A stretch of DNA of 64,000 bases from Salicibibacter cibi. Its GTDB lineage: Bacteria; Bacillota; Bacilli; Bacillales; Marinococcaceae. Made by a program: the position numbers and the translations under genes. The stretch lies in assembly GCF_016495865.1 (NCBI RefSeq), contig NZ_CP054706.1, positions 2,356,001 to 2,420,000 on the forward strand, written 5' to 3'. The notes beneath the pieces were generated by a model. The model saw nothing but the letters and a program-made list of their open reading frames with translations. It did no database searches and was not told where the DNA came from. Positions 6,996-15,487 of the stretch are shown here, one piece after another. Numbering within the stretch: position 1 is the stretch's first letter; the number at the start of each line of letters is the position of its first letter.

Positions 6996-8573
6996 GGAGA
7001 TGAACTAGGACATTTCGACGTCGTTAATCCTGCAACAAAGCAAGCGATCGCCACAGTGCCTAGCGGCGGCAGAAACGAAGCAGAACAAGCCGTAGAAGCT
7101 GCTCACGCTGCATTTGAAGCGTGGTCCGGTTTAACAGCTCAAGAACGCAGCCTATTTTTAGCTAAATGGCATCAATTAATCGAAGATAACAAAGAAGAAA
7201 TTGGAAAAATCATGACGATGGAACAAGGAAAACCTTTAAAGGAAGCGATAGGAGAAGTCGGATACGCCAACGGTTTTATCTCGTGGTACGCAGAAGAAGC
7301 CAAGCGAATTTATGGCGAGACCATCCCCGCTTCCCACACGAATAAACGCATATTCGTGCAAAAACAACCGGTCGGTGTGGTGGCAGCTATAACCCCATGG
7401 AACTTCCCAGCAGCGATGATTACCCGTAAAGTGGCTCCGGCTCTCGCCGCCGGTTGTACAGCAGTTATTAAGCCGGCAGAGGACACGCCGCTTACAGCGT
7501 TAAAGTTGGCAGAGCTCGCTGAGGAAGCAGGTATTCCGGCAGGAGTGGTCAATGTCATTACCGGGAATCCACAAGAAATCGGAGATACATGGCTTCAGGA
7601 CAAACGCGTACGAAAAATTACTTTTACAGGCTCCACTGAAGTTGGAAAACAACTGATGAAAGGGGCCGCTGAAACGGTTAAGAAGGTATCGCTTGAACTC
7701 GGCGGACACGCCCCGTTTATCGTCATGGAAGATGCGGATATCGACAAAGCCGTGGAACAGCTAATCGGCTCTAAATTCCGGAATTCCGGCCAAACGTGCA
7801 TTTGCACGAATCGCGTGTACGTACAAGCATCGATCCTGGAAACCTTTAGCGAAAAATTCACAGCAGCTGTTGCGAAATTAAAGACCGGAAACGGATTGGA
7901 AGAAAACGTTGACCTCGGCCCATTGATTAATGAACAAGCCATAGAAAAAGTCCAGAACCATCTGGATGACGCGACAGCAAAAGGCGGAGCGGTATTAGTC
8001 GGCGGAAACAGCTTCGTGAAAAACGAAGGTCAATATTTTGAACCGACCATAATATCCGGCGCCACCGACGACATGCTTTGCATGAATGAAGAGACCTTTG
8101 GGCCCGTCGCACCCATTGCTTCTTTTCAAACCGAAGAAGAAGTCATCCAGCGCGCGAACAACTCACCCTACGGATTAGCCGCTTATGTGTTCTCGGAAAA
8201 CATCGGAAAAGCCGTTCGTGTGAGTGAAGGATTGGATTACGGTATTGTGGGCGTCAATGACGGGCTTCCTTCCGTGCCGCAGGCGCCTTTCGGGGGAATG
8301 AAAGAAAGTGGTTTGGGAAGAGAAGGCAGCCACCATGGGATTGAGGAGTATTTGGAAGTGAAGTATATTTCTTTGGCCGTTTAGGTTTATGTAAAAGCGA
8401 CATACAACTTACGGGGGAATACTTCCCCGAGTGTTTTTATCTTGATGATATGCCGAAGATCAAGACCCCCAACAATTGCGATATTAGCTCGGCATTTTAC
8501 AGAAGCCATTTTTGGCCTGACACCCAAGTCATGCAACGGTGTGCACACACCATATGAATTGACAAAACAAAGA

Positions 8574-8613
8574 AGCCAATAACCCTGCCCATATAGGGTT
8601 ATGGCTGTTTTCT
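8574..8613. terminator. Hairpin terminator after the aldehyde dehydrogenase
   Basis: AGCCAATAACCCT pairs with AGGGTTATGGCT across a short loop, followed by GTTTTCTT on the plus strand. It lies about 190 bases after the aldehyde dehydrogenase stop and may also face the acyl-CoA synthetase operon end. It shares its core with the hairpin at 1589-1630. The rest of the 8385-8652 gap shows nothing recognisable. Confidence 0.6.
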
Positions 8614-8652
8614 TATAAAATCACACAATATTAAAACCCAGTTACCCGCTCC

Positions 8653-10590
8653 CTACTGTATTTCCCCAATCTCCTCGATCGTTTGCGGGTTAACTAGTAA
8701 ATCTAGATCACCGGGGTCTTCCTTTAAGTAAGCTTTCCGTATCGTTCGGTGTTTAATTTTTTCATTTTTTGTTTTAGGGAGATCGGACATCGCGTGAATC
8801 GCCTTTGGACTTAGAGCCTTTCCAAGACGTTTGCTAATCATCTCTATGAGTTCATCCATTAGAGCTTTTGTCGCTTCATTGCCTTGATTGAGCACGACAA
8901 AACAAACGGGGGCTTCTCCCTTCACGTCGTCTGGTACGCCAATAACGGCTGATTCAAGGACAGCGGGGTGATCCACAATAATGGATTCCACTTCTGCCGG
9001 CCCTAAACGTTTGCCGGCTATATTCATCGTATCGTCTGATCGACCGAAAATCGTCCAATAGCCATCTTCATCTTGAATCACGGCGTCGCCATGAACCCAC
9101 GTATTCTCCCATTTTTGCCAGTAGGTTTCTTCATATCTCTCCGGGTCCTGCCAAAATCCATCGGTCATGCCTAACCACGGCTGTCTTAGTACCAGTTCCC
9201 CGGTTTCGTTCACTACAGGCTCTCCTGATGAGTTATAGGCTTGCGCATCCATCCCGAGCGCTCGTGCATTAAAATTGGCTGGTGCTATCGGCTTGAGGGA
9301 TATGTTCGTCAAGATCACACCGCCGATTTCCGTTCCACCGGAAAAGTTTATGATCGGGAATCGTTTGTTGATCACTTTTTCATACAGCCATTGCCATGGT
9401 TCCGGGTTCCAAGGCTCTCCTGTCGACCCAATCGCCATTAAGCTTGAAAGATCATGTTTTTTCACCGGCTCTTCACCGTGCTGCATGAGGGAACGAATCA
9501 ACGTCGGAGCAATCCCTAGATAGGTAACCTGATGGCGATCGATTAATTCCCATAGACGATCAATGCTCGGTTTTGTAGGGGATCCTTCATATAGGAGCAT
9601 CGTTGAGGCACTCAGCAGACTGCCAAAAACATGGGAAGGCCCCATTATCCAACCCATATCCGTTATCCAGAAATTCACGCCGCCACTGCCTCCCGGTTGC
9701 CGATCGCCATTGCCGAAAGCTCCTTTCACTGCATATGGGCCGTGATTATGAACCGTACCTTTCGGTCGGCCAGTCGTCCCTGATGTATAAATCACCATGC
9801 AAGGATCCATGCTGTCCATTGGTTCCGCCTCAAAATGCTCTATGCCACTTTCTAGTTCGACCCACTCCATATCTCTATTTTCCATCCAAGGAATGTCTCT
9901 GCCCATCCTTGTCACGACAACGACTTTTTCCACACAGGAAACCATTGAAACAGCTTCATCCACCACTTCTTTCACAGGAAATACGTTTCCTGATCTTAGA
10001 TACCCGTCTACTGTGATCAGCATTTTTGCCTGGGAATGATCAAGCCTTTTAGCAATTGGATCTGCACCAAAACCTGAAAAACTGGGCACAAAAATAGCAC
10101 CTAATTTAATGATCGCAAGAACGGCAACGACCATCTCGGGAATCATCGGCATTTGGATGACAATTCGATCACCCTTAGAAATGCCTTGTTGTTTTAAGCC
10201 GTTAGCAACTTGATTCACCCAGTCGTTCAATTCGGCATACGTATATGTCTCACGCTTATAATCTTCACGTTCCCAGATGATAGCGGGGCGATTAGCGATT
10301 TCGGGATCTTTAACCCACCGTTCCAGACAATTGTGTGCGACATTCAATTGTCCGCCGACAAACCAAGCTGGCCATGCCTTTCCTTTACTAAGATCCAAAA
10401 CTTGCTGATAAGGTTGGAACCATTCAATACCGGTTCTCTTTTCTGCTTCTCCCCAAAACCACGAGATATCCCGAATCGAAGCGTCATATAACGCTTCGTA
10501 GCTTTCAAACCCGAGTTCTTTGATCCACTCGTAAAGCGGCGACTGTTGCATTGTGTCTTCAGTTGGAAACCATACGGGGTTTGCGCTCAT
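8653..10590 (-). CDS. Acetyl-CoA synthetase-like acyl-CoA ligase
   Basis: A 645-residue ANL-superfamily enzyme that activates a carboxylate to its CoA thioester through an acyl-AMP. The P-loop-like IYTSGTTGRPKGTVHNHG, the NFSGGTEIGG region, the hinge GRSDDTMNIAGKRLGPAEVE and the C-terminal catalytic lysine region PKTKNEKIKHRTIRK are present. The N-terminal helical segment and the length match the Acs subgroup rather than long-chain ligases. The acid is unknown. It is the last gene of the operon beginning with the ComB-like gene; a hairpin in the 72-base gap after the oxidoreductase may attenuate its expression. Confidence 0.88.
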   Translation of the reverse strand: MSANPVWFPTEDTMQQSPLYEWIKELGFESYEALYDASIRDISWFWGEAEKRTGIEWFQPYQQVLDLSKGKAWPAWFVGGQLNVAHNCLERWVKDPEIANRPAIIWEREDYKRETYTYAELNDWVNQVANGLKQQGISKGDRIVIQMPMIPEMVVAVLAIIKLGAIFVPSFSGFGADPIAKRLDHSQAKMLITVDGYLRSGNVFPVKEVVDEAVSMVSCVEKVVVVTRMGRDIPWMENRDMEWVELESGIEHFEAEPMDSMDPCMVIYTSGTTGRPKGTVHNHGPYAVKGAFGNGDRQPGGSGGVNFWITDMGWIMGPSHVFGSLLSASTMLLYEGSPTKPSIDRLWELIDRHQVTYLGIAPTLIRSLMQHGEEPVKKHDLSSLMAIGSTGEPWNPEPWQWLYEKVINKRFPIINFSGGTEIGGVILTNISLKPIAPANFNARALGMDAQAYNSSGEPVVNETGELVLRQPWLGMTDGFWQDPERYEETYWQKWENTWVHGDAVIQDEDGYWTIFGRSDDTMNIAGKRLGPAEVESIIVDHPAVLESAVIGVPDDVKGEAPVCFVVLNQGNEATKALMDELIEMISKRLGKALSPKAIHAMSDLPKTKNEKIKHRTIRKAYLKEDPGDLDLLVNPQTIEEIGEIQ

Positions 10591-10616
10591 TTTATTACCT
10601 CACTTTAAAGAAAAGA

Positions 10617-10643
10617 CTTGAACAGCATTAATGACTGCTCAAG
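10617..10643 (-). terminator. Intergenic hairpin before the acyl-CoA ligase
   Basis: On the minus strand CTTGAGCAG pairs imperfectly with CTGTTCAAG across a short loop, followed by TCTTTTCTTT. It lies between the oxidoreductase stop and the ligase ribosome-binding site, so it could be a partial terminator that lowers ligase expression. Confidence 0.4.
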
Positions 10644-10662
10644 CACCTTTTTTCATTCAAAA

Positions 10663-11649
10663 TCATTCACCCACATTCACAACCAATTTCCCGTACGTCT
10701 TCCGATCCGCCAACAGATTTAACGCATGTGGTACTTCTTCAAAGCGATACTGCTCATAAATCAACGGCTTGATTTTGCCTTCTTCGTACATGGAACAAAG
10801 GGTTTTGTGGATATTTACCATTTCCTCTTCGTAAAGCCTGGCAAAATAACCCCAGTGAACGCCGACGATCGAGTAGTTTTTCACCAATGCGTGGTTGGCG
10901 GGGGCTTCAGGTATTCTTCCCCCTGCAAAGCCGATGACGAGTAGGCGGCCGGCGAAGGCAATGCATTTTCGTGAGCGGTCAAAGGTGTCGCTGCCGACGG
11001 GGTCGAAGATAACATCAGCCCCGCGGCCATCTGTTTCTTTTTTTACAGTGTCGACGAAATCTTCCGCTCTGTAATCAATGGCGACGTCGGCGCCTAAGTC
11101 TTTGCATACTTGTACTTTTTCCGGACCTCCTGCCGTTGCAATGATGCGTGCGCCGGCGGCTTTCCCTAGTTCAATCGCGGCTGAACCCACGCCGCCGGAC
11201 CCGGCGTGGACGAGCAGCACTTCGCCCGCCTTGATGTTTCCACGATCGTGCAGAGCGTAATAAGCAGTTTGGTACGTGATGTACATGGCGGCCGCTTCCT
11301 CAAAGGACATCGATTCCGGGACGCTGAAAACGGAGGCTTCAGGGACCGAGACCCATTCCGCGAAACCGCCGGCGGGCATCGCAGGTCTCGCCAATACTTT
11401 TTGCCCGACTTGAAAAGCACTTCCGTCATCGGCTGCTTCTACCGTTCCCGCGATTTCCGCGCCCGGTGTAAACGGGAGCGGTGGTTTTTCTTGGTATTTC
11501 CCTTGGCATAATAGGATATCGAAAAAATTTAATGCTGCTGTTTGTGTTTTAATGAGCACCTGTCCTTCTTCCCGAGCAGGTTTTTCAACCTCTTCCAAAG
11601 CCAGTGCCTGATCGGGATCCGCGAGTTCTTTTACTTGCCACGCGCGCAT
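10663..11649 (-). CDS. MDR-family NADPH:quinone oxidoreductase / enoyl reductase
   Basis: A 328-residue medium-chain dehydrogenase/reductase without the catalytic-zinc ligands. It has the N-terminal GroES-like fold (PFTPGAEIAGTVEA), the Rossmann motif LLVHAGSGGVGSAAIELGKA and the segment GADVIFDPVGSD. Such proteins reduce quinones or the double bond of enoyl-CoA and enals with NADPH. In this operon an acyl-CoA or acrylyl-CoA-like reductase role is reasonable. The SDR gene upstream ends 17 bases before its start. A scrambled fragment of a relative lies at 1677-1790. Confidence 0.85.
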   Translation of the reverse strand: MRAWQVKELADPDQALALEEVEKPAREEGQVLIKTQTAALNFFDILLCQGKYQEKPPLPFTPGAEIAGTVEAADDGSAFQVGQKVLARPAMPAGGFAEWVSVPEASVFSVPESMSFEEAAAMYITYQTAYYALHDRGNIKAGEVLLVHAGSGGVGSAAIELGKAAGARIIATAGGPEKVQVCKDLGADVAIDYRAEDFVDTVKKETDGRGADVIFDPVGSDTFDRSRKCIAFAGRLLVIGFAGGRIPEAPANHALVKNYSIVGVHWGYFARLYEEEMVNIHKTLCSMYEEGKIKPLIYEQYRFEEVPHALNLLADRKTYGKLVVNVGE

Positions 11650-11666
11650 TCATTCCACTCCTTTTT

Positions 11667-12422
11667 TTATCGTTTAAACGCTGCCGCGCCGTCGTCCACG
11701 TAATGCACATGGGCATTCAGGAACGAGGCATCGTCGCTTGCCAAAAATGTCACCAGTTTCGCGACTTCTTCCGGTTTCCCGGCTTTCCTGCGCATTTGCG
11801 CTTTTTCTATTTTGGCCCACACTTCCGGGTTCTTTTTCCATTCGGATACGATTTCGGTTTCAATAAGTCCCGGTGCAATGGCCGTTACCCGAATGTTATG
11901 ACGGGCCAAGTCTAAAGCTGCCGACTTCGTCATGGAGACGACGGCGCCTTTGCTTGCATGGTAGGCGAAGCGGTTTCGATCCGCGATATATGCATAGATG
12001 GAAGCGGTGTTAACGATGACACCCCCATTTTCCTTCATGGCGCCCGCTGCCGCTTTAATGCCATAAAAAACACCATTTTGGTTCACATTCACGACGTCCT
12101 GGTACTCGTCGACGGGCATGTCCATTACGCTTTGGGGCGGGCTGTTAATGCCGGCGTTGTTATGCATAATGTCCAGCTTTCCGAAGTGCGCCACCGCTTG
12201 TTGTACCAAGTTTTCTACGCTTTCATAATCGGCAACGTTCACTTTTACAAAATGTGCGTCGCCGCCGGCTTTTTCAATGTCAGCGACGGTCGCTTCCCCG
12301 GACGGCCTATCGATATCACCGACGATCACCTTAGCCCCTTCGCGGGCAAATTCCTTCGCCGTCGCGCGACCGATGCCGGAGCCGGCGCCGGTCACGATCG
12401 CTGTTTTCCCTTCCAATCTCAT
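11667..12422 (-). CDS. Short-chain dehydrogenase/reductase (SDR)
   Basis: A 251-residue classical SDR: N-terminal TGAGSGIGRATAKEFA cofactor loop, NNAGIN, the catalytic serine in NTASIYAY, and the YHASKGAVV pair (Tyr/Lys). Asp follows the second strand (VIVGDIDRPSG), which favours NAD(H). It likely oxidises a hydroxyacyl-CoA or related alcohol in the same pathway as its neighbours. AGGAGG lies 8 bases before the ATG. Only 12 bases separate it from a second SDR gene. Confidence 0.88.
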   Translation of the reverse strand: MRLEGKTAIVTGAGSGIGRATAKEFAREGAKVIVGDIDRPSGEATVADIEKAGGDAHFVKVNVADYESVENLVQQAVAHFGKLDIMHNNAGINSPPQSVMDMPVDEYQDVVNVNQNGVFYGIKAAAGAMKENGGVIVNTASIYAYIADRNRFAYHASKGAVVSMTKSAALDLARHNIRVTAIAPGLIETEIVSEWKKNPEVWAKIEKAQMRRKAGKPEEVAKLVTFLASDDASFLNAHVHYVDDGAAAFKR

Positions 12423-12434
12423 CTCAACATCCTC

Positions 12435-13214
12435 CTATCTTGCCGTCCCGCCGCCATCGAGGACAATGGTTTGGCCGGTCATAAATGACGCTGCCTGCGA
12501 TGCCATGTAGACGATCGTTCCGCGCATATCATCCGCTTCCCCGAGCCGTTGCAACGGGACGCTTGCGATCATTTGATCCTTGATCGGTTCGATGACGTCT
12601 TTGCTCATTTTTGTCGGGATAAATCCGGGGGCGATGGCGTTGACGGTGATGCCGTGCCGTGCCCAGTTGATCGCCAAATCTTTCGTAAAGGTGAGCACGC
12701 CGCCTTTGCTCGCATTGTAGCCGATCGCCTGCATCACTTCGGGGTTGGAGCCTTTTAATCCCGCGACGGAGGCGATATTGATGATGCGCCCTTTTGTTTT
12801 ATTTTCGATCATCTTTCTTCCGACCGCTTGGGACATGATGAATGTGCCGATGAGATTAACATTAACGACTTTTTGGAACTTATCGATCGGCATATCTTCA
12901 GGGTTGTATCCACCCCACGACGTGCCGCTGTTGTTGACCAAAATCTCAATACTGCCAAAATGATCCATCGTCGCGTCCACAACACTTTGCACGTCATCGG
13001 CATCCGTTACATCACAGCGAAAAGCTAAGGCATTGCCCCCTTTTTCATTGATCCGGTCTCTCACTTCGACGCATGCTTCTTCTTTCCGGGAACATAAAAC
13101 AACATTCGCGCCTGCGTCGGTGAGCGCTTCCGCCATCCATTCGCCAAGGCCCCGGCCGCCGCCGGTGATGATCGCGGTTTGGCCGCTTATGTCAAATAAA
13201 TCCATTGTCGTCAT
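12435..13214 (-). CDS. Short-chain dehydrogenase/reductase (SDR)
   Basis: A 259-residue classical SDR with TGGGRGLGEWMAEAL, NNSGTSWGG, the serine region INIASVAGLKG and YNASKGGVLTF (Tyr/Lys). The closing segment MTGQTIVLDGGGTAR is typical. The motif VVLCSRKEEAC after strand two suggests NADP(H) or a relaxed cofactor choice. Similar proteins act as gluconate 5-dehydrogenases or 3-hydroxyacyl-CoA dehydrogenases. Position between an acyl-CoA dehydrogenase and another SDR favours acyl-CoA work. GGAGG lies 7 bases before the ATG. Confidence 0.88.
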   Translation of the reverse strand: MTTMDLFDISGQTAIITGGGRGLGEWMAEALTDAGANVVLCSRKEEACVEVRDRINEKGGNALAFRCDVTDADDVQSVVDATMDHFGSIEILVNNSGTSWGGYNPEDMPIDKFQKVVNVNLIGTFIMSQAVGRKMIENKTKGRIINIASVAGLKGSNPEVMQAIGYNASKGGVLTFTKDLAINWARHGITVNAIAPGFIPTKMSKDVIEPIKDQMIASVPLQRLGEADDMRGTIVYMASQAASFMTGQTIVLDGGGTAR

Positions 13215-13229
13215 TGAAAAGCCTCCAAA

Positions 13230-14435
13230 TTATCGGTATTTTTTCAGTTCCAGGCGCCCGATCGTGCGGCGGTGCACTTCATCAGGGCCGTCAGCGAGAC
13301 GGAGCGTGCGTGCTTTTGCCCAGCTTTGCGCAAGCGAAAAGTCTTCAGTCACTCCGGCGCCGCCATGGGCTTGGATGGCGCGATCAATGACGCGCAGGGC
13401 CATGTTCGGCGCGACGACCTTGATCATGGCGATTTCCGTGCGCCCTTCTTTATTGCCGACGGTATCCATCATGTAGGCAGCTTTCATCGTGAGTAGCCGT
13501 GCCTGTTCGATTTCGATGCGGGAATCAGCGATCCATTCCTGGATAACCCCTTGCTCTGCAAGCGACTTTCCGAATGTGGAGCGATCTTGTACGCGTTCGC
13601 CCATCGCTTCAAGCGACTTTTCTGCTACGCCGATGAGGCGCATGCAGTGGTGAATCCGCCCCGGACCCAAGCGCCCTTGGGCAATCGCGAACCCTTTGCC
13701 TTCGTCCCAAAGAATGTTCGAAGCCGGGACACGAACGTTGTCGAATTCCACTTCCCCGTGTCCTTCCGGGGCATCGTCATAGCCGAAGACCGGCAAGTGG
13801 CGGTGAACCGTAACACCAGGGGTGTCTCTCGGCACTAAAATCATCGACTGTTGCGTATATTTTGGTTCGTCCGGATCGGTTTTCCCCATCACAATCATGA
13901 TTTCACAGCGCGGGTCCATAATGCCCGACGTCCACCATTTGCGGCCGTTGATGACATAGTCATCGCCATCCCTTTTGATGTGCGTTTCGATGTTTGTTGC
14001 GTCTGACGATGCGACGTTGGGTTCGGTCATCGCGAATGACGAGCGAATTTTGCCGTCCAACAGCGGTTCCAGCCATTGTTTCTTTTGCTCCTCCGACGCG
14101 TAACGGACGAGCGTTTCCATGTTGCCGGTGTCCGGTGCCGAGCAATTGAATACTTCCGGCGCAATCGACGAGCGCCCCATGATCTCGCATAGCGGTGCGT
14201 ATTCTACGTTCGTTAGTCCTGCGCCGTATTCACTTTCCGGAAGGAATAGATTCCACAAGCCTGCTTCTTTTGCTTTTGCCTTCATTTCTTCCATAATTGG
14301 TGGTGACTGCCAACGGGTAGACTGTTCATTTAATTGTTCTTCATAGACTTTTTCATTCGGGTCAATTTCTTGTTCCTTGAACCGACGCACGCGTTCCTGC
14401 AAATCTTTTACTTTCTCCGACATACCGAAATCCAT
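13230..14435 (-). CDS. Acyl-CoA dehydrogenase, ACAD10/11-like
   Basis: A flavin acyl-CoA dehydrogenase of about 401 residues: [17 protein letters not shown] in the FAD/substrate region, then the C-terminal segment [18 protein letters not shown]. The position that is the catalytic glutamate in medium-chain enzymes (YEGT) reads ADGPD, a variant seen in ACAD10/11-type proteins. The preceding gene encodes an APH-fold kinase whose stop overlaps this start region; in animals the same two domains are fused in ACAD10/11. That enzyme pair handles 4-hydroxyacyl-CoAs through a phosphorylated intermediate. The ATG at 14435 (GAGGGG 8 bases before) is preferred over the GTG at 14444. Confidence 0.9.
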   Translation of the reverse strand: MDFGMSEKVKDLQERVRRFKEQEIDPNEKVYEEQLNEQSTRWQSPPIMEEMKAKAKEAGLWNLFLPESEYGAGLTNVEYAPLCEIMGRSSIAPEVFNCSAPDTGNMETLVRYASEEQKKQWLEPLLDGKIRSSFAMTEPNVASSDATNIETHIKRDGDDYVINGRKWWTSGIMDPRCEIMIVMGKTDPDEPKYTQQSMILVPRDTPGVTVHRHLPVFGYDDAPEGHGEVEFDNVRVPASNILWDEGKGFAIAQGRLGPGRIHHCMRLIGVAEKSLEAMGERVQDRSTFGKSLAEQGVIQEWIADSRIEIEQARLLTMKAAYMMDTVGNKEGRTEIAMIKVVAPNMALRVIDRAIQAHGGAGVTEDFSLAQSWAKARTLRLADGPDEVHRRTIGRLELKKYR

Positions 14436-14440
14436 ATGTT

Positions 14441-15487
14441 TCACCCCTCATGTAATAAATGCCATGCATATTTAATTAAATTTGTCGCTCTATCGCCATA
14501 AGTTCTAAACCGTTCATCTTCCGTTTGTCCATTTTTCCAGCGAAAATAAATTTGTTGAACAATCACGCCTAATTTAAAATAAGCGAAAATTTGATAAAAA
14601 TGAAGTGAAGAACAATCTCGTCCGGTTTTTTCGGCGTAACGGTCAATCAGTTCCCGACGGGTTAAAAACCCGGGAAGCTTCGTTATGGTTTGAGGCGAGG
14701 ACTGTAATAACGCCGAGTCATCCGCTTGCATCCAATAACTAAGGACAACCCCAAGGTCAAAGAGCGGATCCCCAATCGTTGCCATTTCCCAATCAACCAC
14801 CGCTTCAACTTGACGCAAATCTTTAGAGAATAATAGATTGTTAAACTTGAAATCATTATGAATCACTGTCGTCTCTCCGTCCGCCGGGATATTGTCCACG
14901 AACCATTTTTTCAGTTTTTCATATTCGGGGATGTCCTCGGTTTTGGCACGTTCATAACGCTTCAGCCAACCGTGAACCTGGCGTTCCATGAATCCTTCCG
15001 GACGGCCAAACGTATGAAGACCGGCTGCTTTTGCATCCACTTGGTGTAATTCAGCCAACGTATCGATAAATGTATAGGAGAGTTCCCGACATAATTCTTC
15101 CGTTACTTGTACCCCTTCGGGAAACGATTGATCGATAACGACGCCTTGTTTTCGTTCCATAACATAGAACGTGGCATCCATGACGGACGTGTCCTCCCCG
15201 AGTACATACGGCTTTGGAGCCAGCGGGAAGATAGGGTTGAGACGAGAAAGAATCCCGTACTCCCTTTTCATGTCATGGGCTTTGGGAGGAAGCGGACCAA
15301 AAGGCGGGCGGCGCAATACCCCTTGCCACTCCCCGCAAGATAAAAGATACGTCAGGTTGGACGCCCCGGCGGAATATTGATTCACTTTTAAAGGCTCGTC
15401 TTTAGGAATGTCGTCCAGATGTTTTTCCAAAAACGGTTTGATTTTAGCTAGTTCCAATTCTTCCCCGCTGCGCACAGATTGTGTCAT
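14441..15487 (-). CDS. APH-fold phosphotransferase (ACAD10/LvaA-like kinase)
   Basis: A 348-residue aminoglycoside-phosphotransferase-fold kinase. It has the catalytic-loop motif [13 protein letters not shown] (HxDxxxxN) and the metal-binding region [18 protein letters not shown]. The N-terminal [20 protein letters not shown] carries the ATP-binding lysine/arginine strand. Proteins of this subgroup are linked to acyl-CoA dehydrogenases, as in ACAD10/11 and Pseudomonas LvaA, and phosphorylate the hydroxyl of 4-hydroxyacyl-CoA. Antibiotic modification is unlikely given the operon. It overlaps the ComB-like gene by 4 bases (ATGA), indicating translational coupling, and runs directly into the dehydrogenase gene. 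Confidence 0.87.
   Translation of the reverse strand: MTQSVRSGEELELAKIKPFLEKHLDDIPKDEPLKVNQYSAGASNLTYLLSCGEWQGVLRRPPFGPLPPKAHDMKREYGILSRLNPIFPLAPKPYVLGEDTSVMDATFYVMERKQGVVIDQSFPEGVQVTEELCRELSYTFIDTLAELHQVDAKAAGLHTFGRPEGFMERQVHGWLKRYERAKTEDIPEYEKLKKWFVDNIPADGETTVIHNDFKFNNLLFSKDLRQVEAVVDWEMATIGDPLFDLGVVLSYWMQADDSALLQSSPQTITKLPGFLTRRELIDRYAEKTGRDCSSLHFYQIFAYFKLGVIVQQIYFRWKNGQTEDERFRTYGDRATNLIKYAWHLLHEG

Larger units (their letters stand above)
6794..8384 (+). pseudogene. Aldehyde dehydrogenase (succinate-semialdehyde type), interrupted by an insertion
   Basis: The gene starts at ATG 6794 (MKQKIYINNHWQ), is broken at 6829 by a 160-bp element plus target duplication, and resumes at 6996 with GDELGHFDVVNPATK. 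Removing 166 bases restores one 474-residue frame. The rest is an intact NAD(P)+-dependent aldehyde dehydrogenase: PWNFP, FTGSTEVG, the general-base region LELGG, the catalytic cysteine in GQTCIC, and the C-terminal FGGMKESGLGREGS with EYLEVKY, as in GabD-like succinate-semialdehyde dehydrogenases. As inserted, the first 12 codons are frameshifted and meet a stop at 6889. The first usable start in the main frame is GTG 7056, which would drop about 32 residues. It is probably inactive or reduced in this strain. Confidence 0.85.

Noticed and set aside
12435..13214. fabG of fatty-acid synthesis
   Set aside because: The genuine fabG is at 48617-49360 in the fapR-plsX-fabD cluster; this SDR lies in a catabolic operon and differs in its cofactor and C-terminal motifs.
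14441..15487. Aminoglycoside resistance phosphotransferase
   Set aside because: The fold matches, but the gene is translationally coupled to acyl-CoA degradation genes and resembles the ACAD10/LvaA kinase subgroup.
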